A DNA stretch of 42,137 nucleotides from Frigidibacter oleivorans (GTDB lineage: Bacteria; Pseudomonadota; Alphaproteobacteria; Rhodobacterales; Rhodobacteraceae): NCBI RefSeq assembly GCF_003993775.1, contig NZ_RJRZ01000025.1, positions 1-42,137 on the forward strand, given 5' to 3'. Position numbers and translations under genes: made by a program. Shown here one piece after another: positions 8,016-15,282 of this stretch; position 1 is the first letter of the stretch; each line of letters starts with the position of its first letter. Under the pieces are notes generated by a model, which was not told where the DNA came from, did no database searches, and saw only the letters and a program-made list of their open reading frames with translations.

Positions 8016-8710
8016 CCCGGCCGTTGAACATCGTGGTGCTGACCGGCGCGGGCATTTCCGCCGAAAGCGGCATCGCCACCTTCCGCGCCGCCGACGGCCT
8101 GTGGGAAGCGCACCGGATCGAGGAAGTGGCGACGCCCGAAGGCTTTGCCCGCGACCCCGTGCTGGTCCACCGCTTCTACAACGCCCGGCGGGCGGCGGCG
8201 ATGGCGGCCCAGCCCAATGCCGCCCATGTCGCGCTGGCCCGGCTCGAGGCGGGCGGCCCGCACCGGCTGCTGATCGTGACGCAAAACGTGGACGACCTGC
8301 ACGAACGCGCCGGCTCGCGGAACGTCATCCATATGCACGGGGCGCTGAACGGCGCGCTCTGCCATGCCTGTGGCGAACGCTGGCCCGCGCCACCCGTGAT
8401 GCGCCACGACGCCCCCTGCCCCGCCTGCGGCCGGCCGGCGACCCGGCCCGATATCGTCTGGTTCGGCGAAATCCCCTATCGCATGGACGAGATCTGGGAT
8501 GCGCTGGCCGAGGCCGACCTGTTCGTGTCGATCGGCACCTCGGGTCAGGTCTACCCGGCGGCGGCCTTCGCGCAGACGGCCGCCCGGGCCGGGGCGCGGA
8601 CGCTGGAGCTGAACCTCGACCCCTCGGCGCTCAGCCACGAATTCGACGAGGCCCGCCACGGCCCGGCGACGCAACTGGTGCCGGACTGGGTGGCGGGCCT
8701 GATGGGCTGA
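8012..8710 (+). CDS. cobB: NAD-dependent protein deacylase (sirtuin, CobB type)
   Basis: 232 residues, a complete single-domain sirtuin that removes acyl groups from lysines using NAD. Motifs: [14 protein letters not shown] (residues 12-25) for NAD binding, [11 protein letters not shown] (91-101), and HMHG with catalytic His109. Cys117, Cys120, Cys136 and Cys139 form the structural zinc site. Tyr56 and Arg59 (FYNAR) form the Y-x-x-R motif typical of class III sirtuins such as E. coli CobB and SIRT5, which favours succinyl/malonyl-lysine as well as acetyl-lysine. It overlaps the upstream exported-protein gene by 4 bases and converges on the PCu(A)C gene, with only 6 bases between the ends. Confidence 0.95.
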   Translation: MTRPLNIVVLTGAGISAESGIATFRAADGLWEAHRIEEVATPEGFARDPVLVHRFYNARRAAAMAAQPNAAHVALARLEAGGPHRLLIVTQNVDDLHERAGSRNVIHMHGALNGALCHACGERWPAPPVMRHDAPCPACGRPATRPDIVWFGEIPYRMDEIWDALAEADLFVSIGTSGQVYPAAAFAQTAARAGARTLELNLDPSALSHEFDEARHGPATQLVPDWVAGLMG

Positions 8711-8716
8711 TCCGGC

Positions 8717-9229
8717 TCAGTTCGACGGGGCGGCGTGGCCCTCGTGGCCACCATGACCCGCACCGTGATCCATGGCGCCCATCGCGGGGGCATCGGCACG
8801 GTTCAGATCGACGGGAAGTTCGACCGTGACCTCCCCCGCGCGCTCGAAGCTCAGCGTGACCTCGACCATGTCGCCCTGCGCCAGCGGCCGCGTCAGGCCG
8901 AGGAACATCACATGGTCCCCGCCCCGCGCCAGCGCATGTTCGCCATGCGGCGCGATGGCGATGCCATCCTCGATCTTCAGCATCTGCATGACGCCATCGG
9001 CGCTGGCCTTGTGCGTGTGCAGTTCCACCCGCTCCGCCACGTCCGACGTGGCAGAGATCAGCCGGTCGGGCTGGTCGGAATGGTTCTCGATCACCATGAA
9101 GGCGGCGGCGGTCTTGGCCATGGCACCGCTGCTGCGGGCATAGGCGTCGCGGACCGCGACCCCGTCATGGGCGGCAGCGGGCAGGGCGGCGGCGACCGCG
9201 GCGGCGGTCAGAAGGGCGAAAAGTTTCAT
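8717..9229 (-). CDS. Periplasmic copper chaperone, PCu(A)C family
   Basis: 170 residues. A signal peptide (MKLFALLTAAAVAAALPAAAH) leads to a cupredoxin-like domain. The copper ligands are visible: His71 and/or His73, Met81/Met83 and the H-V-M motif at 106-108, close to the H(M)x10Mx21HxM signature with one extra residue in the last gap. The C-terminus is a His/Met-rich tail (MGAMDHGAGHGGHEGH), an additional probable copper-binding element. The family delivers Cu(I) to the CuA or CuB site of cytochrome oxidase, with Sco proteins. The start has AAGGAA about 6 bases upstream. It lies 36 bases after the DUF2946-like gene and is presumably co-transcribed with it. Confidence 0.92.
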   Translation of the reverse strand: MKLFALLTAAAVAAALPAAAHDGVAVRDAYARSSGAMAKTAAAFMVIENHSDQPDRLISATSDVAERVELHTHKASADGVMQMLKIEDGIAIAPHGEHALARGGDHVMFLGLTRPLAQGDMVEVTLSFERAGEVTVELPVDLNRADAPAMGAMDHGAGHGGHEGHAAPSN

Positions 9230-9265
9230 GTCTGGTTCCTTGTCCGGTCAATGCTGGGATGCGGA

Positions 9266-9616
9266 TCAAGCGAACAGCGGCGGCCCCCGCGCCTGTGCGG
9301 CGACCGCACGGCCGGCGGCGGCGCGGGCGATGTCGCGCGGCTCTACCCGCCGGATGCCACCTTCGGGGCGCAACAGGACCGGCGGCGCGACCTCGGGCGC
9401 GGCCAGCAGCGACAGCGCCATGTCCGGGCAGATATGCGGTGCGCCGACGGGGTTGCCCTCGGCATCGACCTGGATCGAGACGATCCCGTAGCCGGAACAG
9501 ATCACCACCGTATCGGCGATGCGCGTCTGTCCCCGGGCGATGGCCATCGACTGGCTGGTGACCCCGACGATCAGGATCAGCAGCGTCGTGGCAAGGGATC
9601 GCAGGGTCGCGCGCAT
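9266..9616 (-). CDS. DUF2946-like small exported or membrane protein
   Basis: 116 residues. A hydrophobic N-terminus (RSLATTLLILIVGVTSQSMA) acts as signal or anchor. The mature part has VVICSGYGIVSIQVDAEGNP, a second cysteine in HICPDM, and ends in RGPPLFA. These features match the DUF2946 pattern (cysteine pair, RGPP end). A paralogue at 35024-35443 has VICSGHGPVEIAVDAATGQP and ends RGPPGFA. The family is often found beside copper or TonB-dependent uptake genes; molecular function is not established. Here it precedes the PCu(A)C gene, so a role in copper handling is likely by context. No Shine-Dalgarno; TATGAC ends 6 bases before the ATG. Confidence 0.8.
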   Translation of the reverse strand: MRATLRSLATTLLILIVGVTSQSMAIARGQTRIADTVVICSGYGIVSIQVDAEGNPVGAPHICPDMALSLLAAPEVAPPVLLRPEGGIRRVEPRDIARAAAGRAVAAQARGPPLFA

Positions 9617-9622
9617 GGGCGG

Positions 9623-9628
9623 GTCATA
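9623..9628 (-). promoter_or_regulatory. Possible -10 element for a leaderless DUF2946/PCu(A)C mRNA
   Basis: Minus-strand TATGAC lies 6 bases before the ATG at 9616. A palindrome (GCCCGGCCGGGC, 9629-9640) directly abuts it in the spacer and could be an operator. The -35 region is weak. Confidence 0.35.
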
Positions 9629-9668
9629 GCCCGGCCGGGCCCGGCAGGGAAAGCGTCAAAACGCAGCA

Positions 9669-9690
9669 GCCCCGCCGGTCGGGGCGGGGC
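9669..9690 (-). terminator. Probable terminator after rpmB
   Basis: Perfect 8-base stem GCCCCGCC / GGCGGGGC with a 6-base loop, about 46 bases after the rpmB stop. On the minus strand it is followed by TGCTGCGTTTTGACG, so the T-rich part is about 6 bases away. A second imperfect repeat (GCAGGC / GCCTGC, about 9708-9728) lies closer to the stop codon. Confidence 0.5.
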
Positions 9691-9736
9691 TCGGTCGGTG
9701 CACCGGCGCGGCAGGCCCAGGCCTGCCTGCGGAAGT

Positions 9737-10027
9737 TCAGGCTGCGCTGGCCTGCGCCTTGGCGATGTCTTTCTTGATCTTCAGCGCCTTGTCCGACAGT
9801 TCGTCGTCCTTCGCCTTGGCGAGGAAGGCGTCGAGCCCGCCGCGATGGTCGACCGAGCGCAGCCCGGCGGCCGAGACGCGCAGCTTGAACGACTGGCCCA
9901 GCACGTCCGAGATCAGCGTGACGTCGTTCAGGTTCGGCAGGAAGCGGCGACGCGTCTTGTTGTTCGCGTGGCTGATGTTGTTGCCCGACATCGGGCCCTT
10001 GCCGGTCAGTTCGCAGACGCGCGACAT
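9737..10027 (-). CDS. rpmB: 50S ribosomal protein L28
   Basis: 96 residues, beginning [33 protein letters not shown], the typical L28 N-terminus of alphaproteobacteria. L28 is a small basic protein of the large ribosomal subunit. The start at 10027 has AAGGAA with 7 bases of spacing. The CxLTGK motif has only one cysteine, so it is the non-zinc form. The gene stands alone: hairpins at 10094-10115 and 9669-9690 flank it on the same strand, so it probably has its own short promoter in 10028-10093, which I could not identify with confidence. Confidence 0.97.
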   Translation of the reverse strand: MSRVCELTGKGPMSGNNISHANNKTRRRFLPNLNDVTLISDVLGQSFKLRVSAAGLRSVDHRGGLDAFLAKAKDDELSDKALKIKKDIAKAQASAA

Positions 10028-10093
10028 CGTTTCGTTCCTTCGTTTTCCCGGGCCGATTACCCGCAGGCGGCAGAGCGGCCATTCATGACAGAA

Positions 10094-10115
10094 GGGGCGT
10101 CGTTCCGGACGCCCC
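10094..10115 (-). terminator. Terminator after the ArsR-type regulator gene
   Basis: Perfect 8-base stem GGGGCGTC / GACGCCCC with a 6-base loop, 25 bases after the regulator's stop. On the minus strand it is followed by TTCTGT. It separates the regulator from rpmB. Confidence 0.6.
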
Positions 10116-10139
10116 GAATTCGGTCCGCGCCTGATAGGG

Positions 10140-10904
10140 TCAAAGAGCGGGGACGTCAAGCGATTCATCGGGGGCGGCGCGGGCCGGATCGCTGGCCGGA
10201 TCGCGGGCGGGCGCAGGAAATGCCGCGGCGAAGGCGCGGGCGCCGGGCGGGGTGAAGCGGATCGCGCGGCTGCCCTCGACCCGCCGCAGCCAGCCCTGCG
10301 CCTCCATCCGCGACAGGAAAGCCCGGCCGAGCCGCCCGCCCAGATGGCTGCGCCGCGCGCTCCAGTCAAGACAGTCGCGGCACAAAGGCGGCCGCCCCGC
10401 CATCAGCCCCGGCAGGTCCAGCCCGAAGCCCGCCACGAATGCCCGCCCCGCGTCGGTCAGGTCAGGCCCCTCTGCCGACAGCGTCAGAAAGCCGCGCGAC
10501 AGCAGGCTGTCGTACAGCTGCACGCCCGCCGTACCGGCCAGGTGGTTGTAGCAGACCCGCGCCTGCCGCAGCGCCGGATCGCGCGGCCCGGGCAGGCGGG
10601 TGGGGCGCGCGGGGCCGGCGACAGCGCCCGCCCCCGCAAAGCGCATCAGCGCCTCGATCAGTGCCGCCACCTCCTCCGAGGCCAGGCTGAAATAGCGGTG
10701 ACGCCCCTGCCGGCGCGGCTGAACCATGCCGCCCGCCTCCAGCCGGGCCAGATGCGCCGAGGCGGTGGAGGCCGTCACCCCCGCCTCTGCCGCCAGTTCG
10801 CTGGCGGTCAGCGCCGGCCCGCGCATCAGCGCGGCCAGCATCGCGGCCCGGGCCGGATCGCCCAGCAGTGCGGCAGCGCGGGAAATGTCGGGGCCTTCGG
10901 TCAT
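10140..10904 (-). CDS. ArsR-family transcriptional regulator with C-terminal Cys/His domain
   Basis: 254 residues, about twice a minimal ArsR protein. The winged helix-turn-helix spans about residues 5-85 (IGDPAR-type opening [14 protein letters not shown], recognition helix [18 protein letters not shown], wing QGRHRYFSL). The C-terminal part carries conserved-looking Cys118-Tyr-Asn-His121 (CYNHLAG), Cys175 and Cys178 (CRDCLDWS) and His187, which could bind metal or sense thiol oxidation; this is inference. The start [19 protein letters not shown] fits the family. A perfect inverted repeat (10903-10926) covers the -10 element and start codon, implying autorepression. It is divergent from the NIPSNAP-like/monooxygenase pair, which it probably also controls. 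Confidence 0.88.
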   Translation of the reverse strand: MTEGPDISRAAALLGDPARAAMLAALMRGPALTASELAAEAGVTASTASAHLARLEAGGMVQPRRQGRHRYFSLASEEVAALIEALMRFAGAGAVAGPARPTRLPGPRDPALRQARVCYNHLAGTAGVQLYDSLLSRGFLTLSAEGPDLTDAGRAFVAGFGLDLPGLMAGRPPLCRDCLDWSARRSHLGGRLGRAFLSRMEAQGWLRRVEGSRAIRFTPPGARAFAAAFPAPARDPASDPARAAPDESLDVPAL

Positions 10905-10926
10905 GCTTCGACGCTAGACGAAGCAT
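10903..10926. promoter_or_regulatory. Palindromic operator between the ArsR gene and the 11008 operon
   Basis: Perfect arms ATGCTTCG (10903-10910) and CGAAGCAT (10919-10926), separated by 8 bases. The arm next to the gene includes the regulator's start codon, and the centre contains the -10 hexamer. Binding here would block its own promoter; a divergent effect is also possible. ArsR dimers typically bind such 12-2-12-like or similar palindromes. Confidence 0.7.
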
Positions 10927-10939
10927 CCGCGCCGCGCAA
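10911..10939 (-). promoter_or_regulatory. Promoter of the ArsR-type gene, probably leaderless (TTGCGC-17-TAGCGT)
   Basis: Minus strand -35 TTGCGC (10934-10939), 17-base spacer, -10 TAGCGT (10911-10916), then 6 bases to the ATG at 10904. There is no Shine-Dalgarno in so short a leader, so the transcript likely starts at the start codon. Confidence 0.55.
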
Positions 10940-11007
10940 TCGGGCAGGGTGGCGGGGCACGACGCCCGGCATGACACGCAAACCGCCGGGCAAAACACGG
11001 AGACACC

Positions 11008-11343
11008 ATGCTGACCTGCATCATCCGCTATGACATCGACCCCACCGCGCACGAGGCCTTCGCCACCTATGCCCGCACCTGGGGGCAGGCGATCCCGCGC
11101 TGCGGCGCCGACCTGATCGGCTATTTCGGCCCGGCCGAAGGCTCGGCCACGCTGGCCTATGGCATCTACCGCGTGCCCAGCCTCGCCGCCTACGAGGCCT
11201 ATCGCGCCCGCCTCGCCGCCGACCCGCTGGGGCGCGAAAACTATGCCTTCGCGCAGCGGGAACGCTTCATCCGGCGCGAGGACCGCACCTTCCTGCGGCT
11301 GGTGTCCGGCCCCCACGCGCCGCTGACGGATCACCCCCTGTGA
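11008..11343 (+). CDS. NIPSNAP-like small protein (dimeric alpha/beta barrel fold)
   Basis: 111 residues. It begins [40 protein letters not shown], a pattern of the NIPSNAP family (dimeric alpha/beta-barrel ferredoxin-like fold). GGAG precedes the ATG by 5 bases (cggagacaccATG). It is the first gene downstream of the divergent ArsR-type regulator and its stop overlaps the start of the next gene (GTGA). The fold is shared with small oxygenases and dehydrating enzymes, but catalytic residues are not apparent. Role unknown; by context it belongs to a regulated response controlled by the ArsR protein. Confidence 0.8.
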   Translation: MLTCIIRYDIDPTAHEAFATYARTWGQAIPRCGADLIGYFGPAEGSATLAYGIYRVPSLAAYEAYRARLAADPLGRENYAFAQRERFIRREDRTFLRLVSGPHAPLTDHPL

Positions 11344-11684
11344 TCGCGGTGATCTTCGAGGTGGAGCCCGCGCCGGGGCGCGGCGAGGACTATCTCGCCG
11401 AGGCCGCCGCGCTGAAACCCCTGCTGGAACGCCTGCCCGGCTTCATCTCGGTCGAACGCTTCGAGAGCCTTGCAACCCCGGGCAAGCTGCTGTCGCTGTC
11501 CTTCTTCCGGGACGAGGCGGCGGTGGCCGCATGGCGCGACCTGCCCGAACACCGCGCGGCGCAGGCCGCCGGGCGCGCGGGCCTCTTCGCCGGCTACCGG
11601 CTGCGGGTGGCAGCGGTGCTGCGCGACTATGGCCTGACCGACCGCGACGGCGCGCCGGCGGATTCGCGCGGCCGTCACGGCTGA
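11340..11684 (+). CDS. Antibiotic-biosynthesis-monooxygenase (ABM)-like protein
   Basis: 114 residues, start GTG at 11340 that overlaps the stop of the preceding gene (GTGA). The pattern [44 protein letters not shown], followed by [30 protein letters not shown], is typical of the ABM domain, a dimeric ferredoxin-like fold used by cofactor-free quinol monooxygenases and haem-degrading enzymes. In this subtype the signature tryptophan-containing motif ([11 protein letters not shown]) is present. The substrate is not known. It forms a coupled pair with the NIPSNAP-like protein, which has a similar fold, so a heteromeric barrel complex is conceivable but unproven. Confidence 0.82.
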   Translation: MIAVIFEVEPAPGRGEDYLAEAAALKPLLERLPGFISVERFESLATPGKLLSLSFFRDEAAVAAWRDLPEHRAAQAAGRAGLFAGYRLRVAAVLRDYGLTDRDGAPADSRGRHG

Positions 11685-11767
11685 TGCGGGTGGCGCGCCA
11701 TTCCCCCCGGCGCGATCCCCCGCTAAGGTCCGGGCTTCGTGACAGTCCCGTGACAGACCGGAAGCCC

Positions 11768-14125
11768 ATGATGGAAGACCCCGCCCGCCGAATCCCCCTG
11801 ACCATCGCCGCCGAGATCGGGGCCCGCCCGGATCAGGTGGGCGCCGCGATCGCGCTGCTCGACGGGGGGGCCACCGTGCCCTTCGTCGCGCGCTACCGGA
11901 AAGAGGCGACGGGCGGGCTCGACGACACGCAGTTGCGGACGCTGGCCGAGCGCCTGACCTATCTGCGCGAGATGGAGGCGCGGCGGGCGGCGATCCTCGG
12001 CTCGATCCGCGACCAAGGCAAGCTGACGGCAGAGCTGGAGACCGATATCGGCCGGGCCGCGACCAAGGCAGAGCTGGAAGACCTCTACCTGCCCTACAAG
12101 CCCAAGCGCCGGACCCGGGCGATGATCGCGCGGGAAAACGGGCTCGGGCCGCTGGCCGAGGCGATCCTTGCCGACCGCAGCCGTGACCCGGCGGTGCTGG
12201 CGACGGGCTACCTGAGCGAGGCAGTCCCCGATGCCAAGGCCGCGCTGGAGGGCGCGCGCGACATCGTGGCGGAGGGGCTTGCAGAGGATGCCGACCTTCT
12301 GGGCCGGCTCAGGACGCATATGAAGGACGTGGCCGTCCTCTCGGCCCGGGTCGTGCCGGGGAAAGAGGCCGAGGGCGCGAAGTTCTCCGATTATTTCGCC
12401 CATGCCGAACCGTGGTCCCGGGCGCCCAGCCACCGGGTGCTGGCGATGCTGCGCGGCCGGAACGAGGGCGTTCTGTCCCTGGATCTGGAGATCGACGCCG
12501 ATGCCGCGCCCGGCCAGTCGCCGGCGGAAGGCATGGTGCGCGCCACCCTGAAGGCCGTCACGAAACAGCCCGGCGACCTGTGGCTGGCGCAGGCGGCGGG
12601 GTGGGCCTGGCGCGTGAAGCTGCGCACCGCGCTGACCATCGACCTGATGGCCGACCTGCGCGACCGGGCAGAGGAGGAGGCGATCCGCGTCTTCGCCCGC
12701 AACCTCAAGGACCTGCTGCTGGCCGCCCCGGCCGGGGGCCGGGTGACGATGGGCGTGGATCCGGGCATCCGCACCGGCTGCAAGGTGGCGGTGGTGGATG
12801 CGACGGGCAAGCTGCTGGAGACGGCGACCGTCTATCCCTTCCAGCCGAAGAACGACCTGCGCGGTGCGCAGGCGACGCTCGCGGCACTGATCCGCCGCCA
12901 CGGCGTCGGGCTGATCGCGCTCGGCAACGGCACCGCCAGCCGCGAGACCGAGCGGCTGGTGGCGGATCTGCTGGCCGCGCTGCCGCCGGACCCGAAGGGC
13001 GCGCCGAAGCCGGTGAAGGTGATCGTCAGCGAGGCCGGCGCCTCGGTCTATTCCGCCTCGCCGCTGGCTGCCGCTGAATTTCCCGATCTGGATGTCAGCC
13101 TGCGCGGCGCCGTCTCGATCGCCCGCCGCCTGCAGGACCCGCTGGCCGAACTGGTGAAGATCGAGCCGAAATCCATCGGCGTCGGCCAGTATCAGCATGA
13201 CGTGGACCAGCACCGTCTCGGCCGGTCGCTGGAAGGCGTGGTCGAGGATGCGGTGAACGCGGTCGGCGTCGACCTGAACACCGCCTCGGCCCCGCTGCTG
13301 TCGCGGGTGTCGGGGCTCGGCCCGTCGCTGGCCGAGGCCATCGTGCTGCACCGCGACCAGAACGGCGCCTTCGCCACCCGCAAGGATCTGTTGAAGGTGG
13401 CGCGGCTTGGTCCCAAGGCCTTCGAGCAGGCGGCGGGCTTCCTGCGCATTCCCGACGGGCGCGAACCGCTGGACGCATCGGCCGTCCACCCCGAGGCCTA
13501 TGACCTCGCCCGCCGCATCGTGAAGGCCTGCGGGCGCGACCTGCGGGCGGTCATGGCCGATCCGGCGGTGCTGAAACGGCTGGAGCCAACAGAATTCGCC
13601 GACGACCGCTTCGGCCTGCCCACCGTGAAGGACATCCTCGCGGAACTGGAAAAGCCCGGCCGCGACCCGCGCCCGAGCTTCCGCACCGCGAGCTTCGCCG
13701 AGGGGGTGGACGACATCAAGGACCTGCGCCCGGGGATGCTGCTGGAAGGCACCGTCACCAATGTCGCGGCGTTCGGCGCCTTCGTCGATATCGGCGTGCA
13801 TCAGGACGGGCTGGTTCATGTCAGCCAGTTGGCCGACCGCTTCGTGAAGGACCCGCATGAGGTGGTGAAGGCGGGCGATGTGGTGAAGGTCCGCGTGACC
13901 GAGGTGGACGTGGCGCGCAAGCGGATCGGCCTGACCATGCGGAAGGATGGCGGCGGCGAGCGCGACGACAGGCGCGGCCCGGCGGCGGCCGCCGGCCCGG
14001 GCGGCAAACCCGCGGGCAAGGGTCCGGCCCCGCGCGGCCCGCGCGGCAGCGCCCCCTCTGCCACCGGCGGCAGCGACATGGGCGGGCTCGGCGCCGCGCT
14101 GCTCGACGCGATGCGGCGCAAGTGA
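11768..14125 (+). CDS. tex: Tex-family RNA-binding transcription/translation factor
   Basis: 785 residues with the full Tex layout. It has an N-terminal Tex helical region, a YqgF-like nuclease domain ([20 protein letters not shown] near residue 330), helix-hairpin-helix motifs ([22 protein letters not shown] near 515) and a C-terminal S1 RNA-binding domain ([33 protein letters not shown] near 655). It ends with a low-complexity basic tail rich in G, P, R and A. Tex is essential for toxin expression in Bordetella and binds structured nucleic acids in vitro. Start: ATG at 11768 or 11771; GGAAG lies 3 or 6 bases upstream respectively, so 11771 has the better spacing. A GTG further upstream (11750) is less likely. 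Confidence 0.95.
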   Translation: MMEDPARRIPLTIAAEIGARPDQVGAAIALLDGGATVPFVARYRKEATGGLDDTQLRTLAERLTYLREMEARRAAILGSIRDQGKLTAELETDIGRAATKAELEDLYLPYKPKRRTRAMIARENGLGPLAEAILADRSRDPAVLATGYLSEAVPDAKAALEGARDIVAEGLAEDADLLGRLRTHMKDVAVLSARVVPGKEAEGAKFSDYFAHAEPWSRAPSHRVLAMLRGRNEGVLSLDLEIDADAAPGQSPAEGMVRATLKAVTKQPGDLWLAQAAGWAWRVKLRTALTIDLMADLRDRAEEEAIRVFARNLKDLLLAAPAGGRVTMGVDPGIRTGCKVAVVDATGKLLETATVYPFQPKNDLRGAQATLAALIRRHGVGLIALGNGTASRETERLVADLLAALPPDPKGAPKPVKVIVSEAGASVYSASPLAAAEFPDLDVSLRGAVSIARRLQDPLAELVKIEPKSIGVGQYQHDVDQHRLGRSLEGVVEDAVNAVGVDLNTASAPLLSRVSGLGPSLAEAIVLHRDQNGAFATRKDLLKVARLGPKAFEQAAGFLRIPDGREPLDASAVHPEAYDLARRIVKACGRDLRAVMADPAVLKRLEPTEFADDRFGLPTVKDILAELEKPGRDPRPSFRTASFAEGVDDIKDLRPGMLLEGTVTNVAAFGAFVDIGVHQDGLVHVSQLADRFVKDPHEVVKAGDVVKVRVTEVDVARKRIGLTMRKDGGGERDDRRGPAAAAGPGGKPAGKGPAPRGPRGSAPSATGGSDMGGLGAALLDAMRRK

Positions 14126-14199
14126 TTTTGCCCGGCGGCCGGCGCTAGCCGCTTGCATTCCGTCGCATGCAAAGGCATGGCCCGGATGTAGGAGAGCCC

Positions 14200-15282
14200 A
14201 TGCCTTTCAGCTTTCGTCTTGGTCGCAACGAGGTGCACCTGCCCGGCGTGGCGCTGACCCTCGGCCTGGCCGCCGCGGGCGGTTTCGCAGCGCAGGCCCT
14301 GGGCCTGCCCCTGCCCTTCATGCTCGGGTCTCTGCTGGCCGTGGCCGGCGCCGCACTGGCGGGGCTGCGGCTGGCCGGGCGCCCGCCGCATGTGCCCCTA
14401 CAACTGCGCGCCATCGCCATCCCGGTGATCGGCGTCTCGATCGGCGGCGCCTTCCGGCCCGAGATCTTTGCCGAGGCGCGGCACTGGTGGCCCTCGCTGG
14501 TCTGCCTCGTGATCTTCATCCCGGTCGCCCACCAGATCGGCTATCGCGCGCTGAAGGCCAGCGGCCGGGTCGATGCCCCCACCGCCTATTTCGGCAGCGC
14601 CCCCGGCGGCCTGCTGGAGACCATCCAGATGGGCGAGGAGATGGGCGCCGATATCCCGATGCTGACCATGCTGCAATTCCTGCGGCTGATCCTGACCGTG
14701 GTGCTGGTGCCGATCGGCTTCGCCATCCTGACCGGGCATGCCGTCGGGTCCGCGGGCGGCGCCACGCTGGGCGGCGGCACCCTGCCGCTGGGGCTGCAGG
14801 ACGTGGCGATCCTCTTCGCGGCGGGGGCGATCGGGTGCTGGGCCGGGATGCGGATCGGCATGCCGGCGGGGCTGGTTACCGGGCCTTTGGTCCTGTCGGC
14901 GGCGGCGCATCTGGCGGGACTGACCCAGACCGTCCCGCCGCAATGGATGATCGCGGCCACCCAGACGGTGATCGGCACCACGCTGGGCATGCGCTTTGCC
15001 GGGGTGCGGATGCAGTCGCTGCTGCTGGCGCTGCGGCTGGCGCTGGTCAATTTCGGGGTGATGATGGCCATGGCGCTGGTCATCGGCATCACCTTCGCGC
15101 CGCTGGTGCAGGAACCGGCGACGGCGGTGATGCTGGCCTTCGCCCCCGGCGGTCTGGCGGAAATGTCGCTGGTGGCGGTGTCGCTGCAGATCAGCGTGAT
15201 CTACGTCACCCTGCACCATGTGCTGCGGATCGTGCTGGCAGTGCTGTTCGCCAAGCTCTTCGCCCGGCACCTGCGCGGCTGA
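14200..15282 (+). CDS. AbrB-family integral membrane protein (ammonia monooxygenase-like annotation)
   Basis: 360 residues, about ten transmembrane helices. Two repeats each carry the family's AbrB (Pfam) signature: FGSAPGGLLETIQMGEEMG near residue 140 and AFAPGGLAEMSLVAVSLQ near 318. These proteins are often misnamed ammonia monooxygenase; they are membrane proteins of uncertain transport function. GGAG lies 5 bases before the ATG at 14200; an upstream in-frame ATG at 14167 lacks that. The stop codon (15280-15282) directly abuts the dnaE stop on the other strand, leaving no intergenic base. Confidence 0.88.
   Translation: MPFSFRLGRNEVHLPGVALTLGLAAAGGFAAQALGLPLPFMLGSLLAVAGAALAGLRLAGRPPHVPLQLRAIAIPVIGVSIGGAFRPEIFAEARHWWPSLVCLVIFIPVAHQIGYRALKASGRVDAPTAYFGSAPGGLLETIQMGEEMGADIPMLTMLQFLRLILTVVLVPIGFAILTGHAVGSAGGATLGGGTLPLGLQDVAILFAAGAIGCWAGMRIGMPAGLVTGPLVLSAAAHLAGLTQTVPPQWMIAATQTVIGTTLGMRFAGVRMQSLLLALRLALVNFGVMMAMALVIGITFAPLVQEPATAVMLAFAPGGLAEMSLVAVSLQISVIYVTLHHVLRIVLAVLFAKLFARHLRG

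Noticed and set aside
11723-14158. 811-codon minus-strand frame opposite tex
   Set aside because: Composition is typical of an antisense frame in GC-rich DNA and tex is unmistakable.
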